A stretch of 64,000 nucleotides of DNA from Clostridium_AT stratigraminis. Lineage in GTDB: Bacteria; Bacillota; Clostridia; Clostridiales; Clostridiaceae. Below, one piece after another: positions 61,032-64,000 of this stretch (positions are counted from its first letter, which is position 1; each line of letters starts with the position of its first letter). The stretch is from contig NZ_JBJHZZ010000005.1 in the NCBI RefSeq assembly GCF_045310675.1, forward strand, positions 1-64,000, written 5' to 3'. The notes under the pieces were generated by a model. It had not been told where the DNA came from and made no database searches. It saw only the letters and a list, made by a program, of their open reading frames with translations. The translations under genes were made by a program, and so were the position numbers.

Positions 61032-62117
61032 ATGAGACAATTAGGAATTTCAGTTTATCCAAATCACGCTTCCATGGAAGATAATTTGGCATATTTAAGA
61101 CTTGCACATAAATATGGCTTTAGAAGGGTGTTCACCTGTCTCTTATCTGTAGAGGGAGAGAAGGACAAAGTAGTAGCTGAATTTAAGGAGGTAATTAAAG
61201 AGGCTAATATTCTCGGAATGCAGGTTATAGCTGATGTTAGTCCCAAAGTATTTAAGGATCTTGACATAAGCTATGATGACTTAAGCTTTTTTGATGATCT
61301 TGGTGCATATGGCATAAGACTGGATTTAGGTTATAGCGGCCTTGAAGAGTCACTTATGACCTTTAATCAATATGGACTTAATATAGAAATAAATATGAGC
61401 GGCGGTACTAAGTATTTAGAAAACATTATAAGTTTTAAGCCTAATTCTGAAAAACTTTTAGGCTGCCATAACTTTTATCCTCATAGATATACAGGATTAA
61501 GTTATGAACACTTTATATATTGTTCCAAGCAATTCAAGCAATTTGGAATACGAACAGCAGCCTTTATATCCTCCAATGCTGCAACCTTCGGACCTTGGCC
61601 AGTAAGGGAAGGACTGTGTACCTTGGAAATGCATAGAAATCTGCCTGTAACAGCCCAAGCTAAACACTTATTTGCAACTGGATTAATAGATGATGTAATT
61701 ATAGCCAATGCCTTTGCCTCTGAAAAAGAACTAAAGGCTTTAAGTAAAATAAATAAAGAAAAAATCACCTTTGATATAGAAATTGTACCCAACATTCCTG
61801 AAATAGAAAAGAAAATTGTACTTGAAGAACTTCACTTTAATAGAGGTGATGCTTCTGCTTATTTAATAAGATCTACTCAAAGCAGAATTAAATATAAGAA
61901 TCATGAGTTCGAACCATTTAATACTCCTAATATTAAGAGGGGAGATATTTTAATAGACACCTCACTTTATGGACAATATGCAGGAGAACTTCAAATTGCT
62001 CTTAATGATATGGAGAATTCAGGTAAGACCAATGTTGTAGGTAAAGTTGTAGAAGATGAGCTATTTCTCTTAGACTACATTGAAGCTTGGCAAAAGTTTG
62101 GATTAGTAGAAAGATAG
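61032..62117 (+). CDS. mupG: MupG-type 6-phospho-N-acetylmuramidase (DUF871)
   Basis: A 361-residue protein of the DUF871 family: an N-terminal TIM barrel (MRQLGISVYPNHASMEDNLA, then RLDLGYSGLEE, CHNFYPHRYTGLS) and a C-terminal beta domain (about 235-361). Members cleave MurNAc-6-phosphate from GlcNAc in peptidoglycan recycling. The adjacent BadF-type kinase could supply phosphorylated sugars. ATG at 61032 follows AGGGGGG. A perfect 18-bp hairpin starts right after the stop. Confidence 0.85.
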   Translation: MRQLGISVYPNHASMEDNLAYLRLAHKYGFRRVFTCLLSVEGEKDKVVAEFKEVIKEANILGMQVIADVSPKVFKDLDISYDDLSFFDDLGAYGIRLDLGYSGLEESLMTFNQYGLNIEINMSGGTKYLENIISFKPNSEKLLGCHNFYPHRYTGLSYEHFIYCSKQFKQFGIRTAAFISSNAATFGPWPVREGLCTLEMHRNLPVTAQAKHLFATGLIDDVIIANAFASEKELKALSKINKEKITFDIEIVPNIPEIEKKIVLEELHFNRGDASAYLIRSTQSRIKYKNHEFEPFNTPNIKRGDILIDTSLYGQYAGELQIALNDMENSGKTNVVGKVVEDELFLLDYIEAWQKFGLVER

Positions 62118-62118
62118 T

Positions 62119-62178
62119 GTGGCAAAGGTACGTTTCTTGCGGCACAAAAAAGTGCCATAAGAAACGTACCTTTGCCTT
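62119..62178. terminator. Long bidirectional hairpin after mupG; repeat family member
   Basis: An 18-bp perfect outer stem (62121-62138 with 62159-62176) contains ACGTTTCTT on one arm and AAGAAACGT on the other. An inner stem GGCAC/GTGCC (62141-62145, 62152-62156) closes on an A-rich loop. The right arm AGAAACGTACCTTTGCC belongs to the same repeat family as sites near 40620, 47920 and 59810. It separates convergent genes. Confidence 0.8.
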
Positions 62179-62190
62179 GGTATCACAAGC

Positions 62191-64000
62191 TTACTGTGCT
62201 GTACACTTATAACTTCCGTCTTCCACCTTAACATCATACAATGATCCTCTAAACATAATCTTAAAGGAGAAGGACTTCCAATGACCAGGAATAAAGGGTT
62301 TAAAGGTTAGACGTCCATCCTTAACTCTCATACCTGCAAAGCCATGAATTACTGAAAGCCAGGTACCTGCCATGCTGGTTATATGACAGCCATCCTCTGT
62401 GTCATTGTTATAGTTATCTAAATCAAGCCTGGAGGTTCTCAAATACATTTCATAAGCCTTTTCCTTCATACCAAGCTTTGAAGCTAGTATTGAATGAACG
62501 CAGGGAGATAGTGAAGACTCATGAACTGTTCTAGGTTCATAGAAATTAAAGTTTCTTCTTATAGTGTCCTCATTATACTCATTCTCTAAGAAATATAGGC
62601 CTTGAAGAACATCAGCCTGCTTTATAAAGCAGGAACGAAGTATTCTATCCCAAGACCATTTCTGATTTATTGGTCTATCTTCCTCTGGAAGTTCAGAAAC
62701 TAAAATTTGCTCTTTATCTAAATAGCTATCCTGCTGAAGAAAGATTCCTAATTCTTCATCTACAGGGTAGTACATGTTATCAATAATACTCTGCCATTTA
62801 GCTGTTTCCTCATCTTTTAGCTGAAGCTTAAGCTTTAAGGTCTCATAATTTTCTGGTTCATTATCTTTAAGATAAGCTATTACCTTTAAGGTATATTCCA
62901 AGGTCCATGAGGCAATTCTGTTTGTGTACCAGTTGTTATTAACGTTGTTTTCATATTCATTAGGGCCGGTAACTCCATGAATTATATACTTGCCTTTTCT
63001 ATGTGCGAAATGAACCCTTTCTTCCCAAAAGCGGCTAATTTCTGCTAAAACTTCTAAACCATATTTACCTAAATAAGCCTTGTCTCCAGTATAATTTACG
63101 TAATTAAATATAGCATAGGCAATGGCACCGTTCCTGTGAATTTCTTCAAAGGTTATTTCCCACTCGTTGTGGCATTCTTCACCATTCATAGTTACCATTG
63201 GATATAATGCACCTTTTTTAAAACCAAGTTTCCTTGCATTTTCCTTAGCTTTTTCGAGATGCTTGTATCTATAAATTAAAAGGTTTTTTGCCACACTTTC
63301 CTCAGCAGTTGAAAGGTAAAAGGGAAGGCAGTAGGCTTCAGTGTCCCAATAGGTGCTGCCGCCGTATTTCTCACCAGTAAAGCCTTTAGGGCCTATATTT
63401 AACCTTTCATCCTCTCCAGTATAGGTTTGGTTTAACTGAAAAATATTAAATCTAATGCCCTGCTGAGCCTCTGGATCTCCTTCAATAACAATATCACTTT
63501 TATTCCACTTAATAGCCCAAGCTTCCTTCTGCTTTTTAAGTAATTCTTCAAAGCCCTCATTGTAAGCTCTAAGCAGCAATTCCTCTGCTTTAGCAGCTAA
63601 CTCTTCCTTTTGATAATCTCTCGAAGTTATATTAGAGGTATATTTATAAACAGTAATTTCTTCGCCTTCTAGGGCATTAATAATTACTGTATTAGATACA
63701 AATTTTTTCGTTGTATTTACCTCTATATTTTCAGAAACTAATGATCCAGCTTTAAAAATGTCAAATTTCATAGAGGAGCAAATGTTAAAGTCCAAAAGCT
63801 TAGTTTTCATAACTAATGTAGAAATATCAGCAGATGGGATAAGATCCACTTGATTCCAAAATTTTTCTTCGTAATTAGAATCCTCATTTATAACATCCCC
63901 GTCTAAATATGGAGTTATTTTTATTTCACCATTAAAATTTACAGGAATAATGGAGTAACGAATTGCTCCTATTTCAGAATAAACTGCACTTACAAATCTC
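62191..64000 (-). CDS. Glycoside hydrolase family 65 disaccharide phosphorylase (N-terminus outside window)
   Basis: About 603 codons of a GH65 protein are visible; the frame stays open through the right edge, so the GTG at 63849 is not the start. Family features are NIGPKGFTGEKYGGSTYWDTE, MNGEECHNEWEITFEEIHRNG and HGVTGPNEYENNVNNNWYTN, whose Glu is the probable catalytic acid. Also visible are FLQQDSYLDKEQ and VHESSLSPCVHS, followed by the C-terminal beta domain. GH65 enzymes phosphorolyse maltose, kojibiose, trehalose or nigerose. The specificity cannot be told. It is convergent with mupG. Confidence 0.9.
   Translation of the reverse strand, partial: RFVSAVYSEIGAIRYSIIPVNFNGEIKITPYLDGDVINEDSNYEEKFWNQVDLIPSADISTLVMKTKLLDFNICSSMKFDIFKAGSLVSENIEVNTTKKFVSNTVIINALEGEEITVYKYTSNITSRDYQKEELAAKAEELLLRAYNEGFEELLKKQKEAWAIKWNKSDIVIEGDPEAQQGIRFNIFQLNQTYTGEDERLNIGPKGFTGEKYGGSTYWDTEAYCLPFYLSTAEESVAKNLLIYRYKHLEKAKENARKLGFKKGALYPMVTMNGEECHNEWEITFEEIHRNGAIAYAIFNYVNYTGDKAYLGKYGLEVLAEISRFWEERVHFAHRKGKYIIHGVTGPNEYENNVNNNWYTNRIASWTLEYTLKVIAYLKDNEPENYETLKLKLQLKDEETAKWQSIIDNMYYPVDEELGIFLQQDSYLDKEQILVSELPEEDRPINQKWSWDRILRSCFIKQADVLQGLYFLENEYNEDTIRRNFNFYEPRTVHESSLSPCVHSILASKLGMKEKAYEMYLRTSRLDLDNYNNDTEDGCHITSMAGTWLSVIHGFAGMRVKDGRLTFKPFIPGHWKSFSFKIMFRGSLYDVKVEDGSYKCTAQ

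Noticed and set aside
1..64000. tRNA or rRNA genes
   Set aside because: No cloverleaf with TTCGA-type arm and CCA end and no rRNA-like conserved block was noticed. A tRNAscan run would be decisive.

Overview
The window looks like chromosomal DNA of an anaerobic, motile, Gram-positive Clostridium-type bacterium. Supporting signs are the very low G+C content, strong GGAGG-type ribosome binding sites, frequent GTG/TTG starts, a flavodiiron-rubredoxin-NADH oxidoreductase fusion, HypB, a nickel/cobalt ECF importer, CWB2 cell-wall repeats and RsiV/SigV-type sigma control. No rRNA, tRNA, CRISPR array or intact transposase was seen.

Layout. 1-6.9 kb is decayed accessory DNA: an IS21-like end, a broken lipoprotein gene, an intact MacB/FtsX-type ABC pair, a truncated ABC exporter joined to a glycine-rich tail, and short repeats. 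6.9-14.1 kb carries motAB, a reversed anti-sigma/sigma pair, a diguanylate cyclase and a chemoreceptor. 14.4-22.6 kb holds an amino acid permease, an ArsR/thioredoxin/permease/NifX-like metalloid-type cluster, a pseudokinase-like protein, a DsrE protein, a YeiH exporter with its divergent LysR regulator, and a VOC protein. 22.7-27.2 kb is nickel metabolism: DUF3842, hypB, cbiM, cbiQ and a frameshifted cbiO. 27.5-33.6 kb has TetR with a flavodoxin, DUF2935, a SigV/RsiV pair, a Met/His/Pro-repeat protein and a nitroreductase. 33.7-37.8 kb is an FMN-riboswitch-controlled ribD-ribE-ribAB-ribH operon. 37.9-44.9 kb has a polysaccharide deacetylase, a mini kinase-like protein, the divergent arginine genes argC and argB-argD-M20 peptidase, and a GNAT protein. 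45-52 kb is rich in c-di-GMP functions: a membrane GGDEF protein, a PAS-GGDEF-EAL protein, a beta-CASP nuclease, and a c-di-GMP-I riboswitch ahead of a TPR protein and a site-2-type protease. 52-57 kb has DUF1659/DUF2922, a PadR-controlled membrane protein, a SpoIID/CWB2 wall protein and a DUF4282 protein. 57-64 kb has the flavodiiron fusion, a BadF-type sugar kinase with a MupG-type phosphomuramidase, and a GH65 phosphorylase cut by the window edge.

The most unusual feature is a dispersed family of short hairpin cassettes. Each cassette carries its own Shine-Dalgarno-like box (GGAATAC followed by AGGAGG or AGGGGG) and sits directly ahead of hypB, rsiV, argB and the beta-CASP nuclease gene. 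The stems differ in sequence but keep pairing, two loci also share a second branched hairpin, and at rsiV the cassette supplies the last codons of the upstream sigma gene. A second repeat family (core AGAAACGTCCCT) and a third, about 60-nt, palindromic family sit at gene ends.
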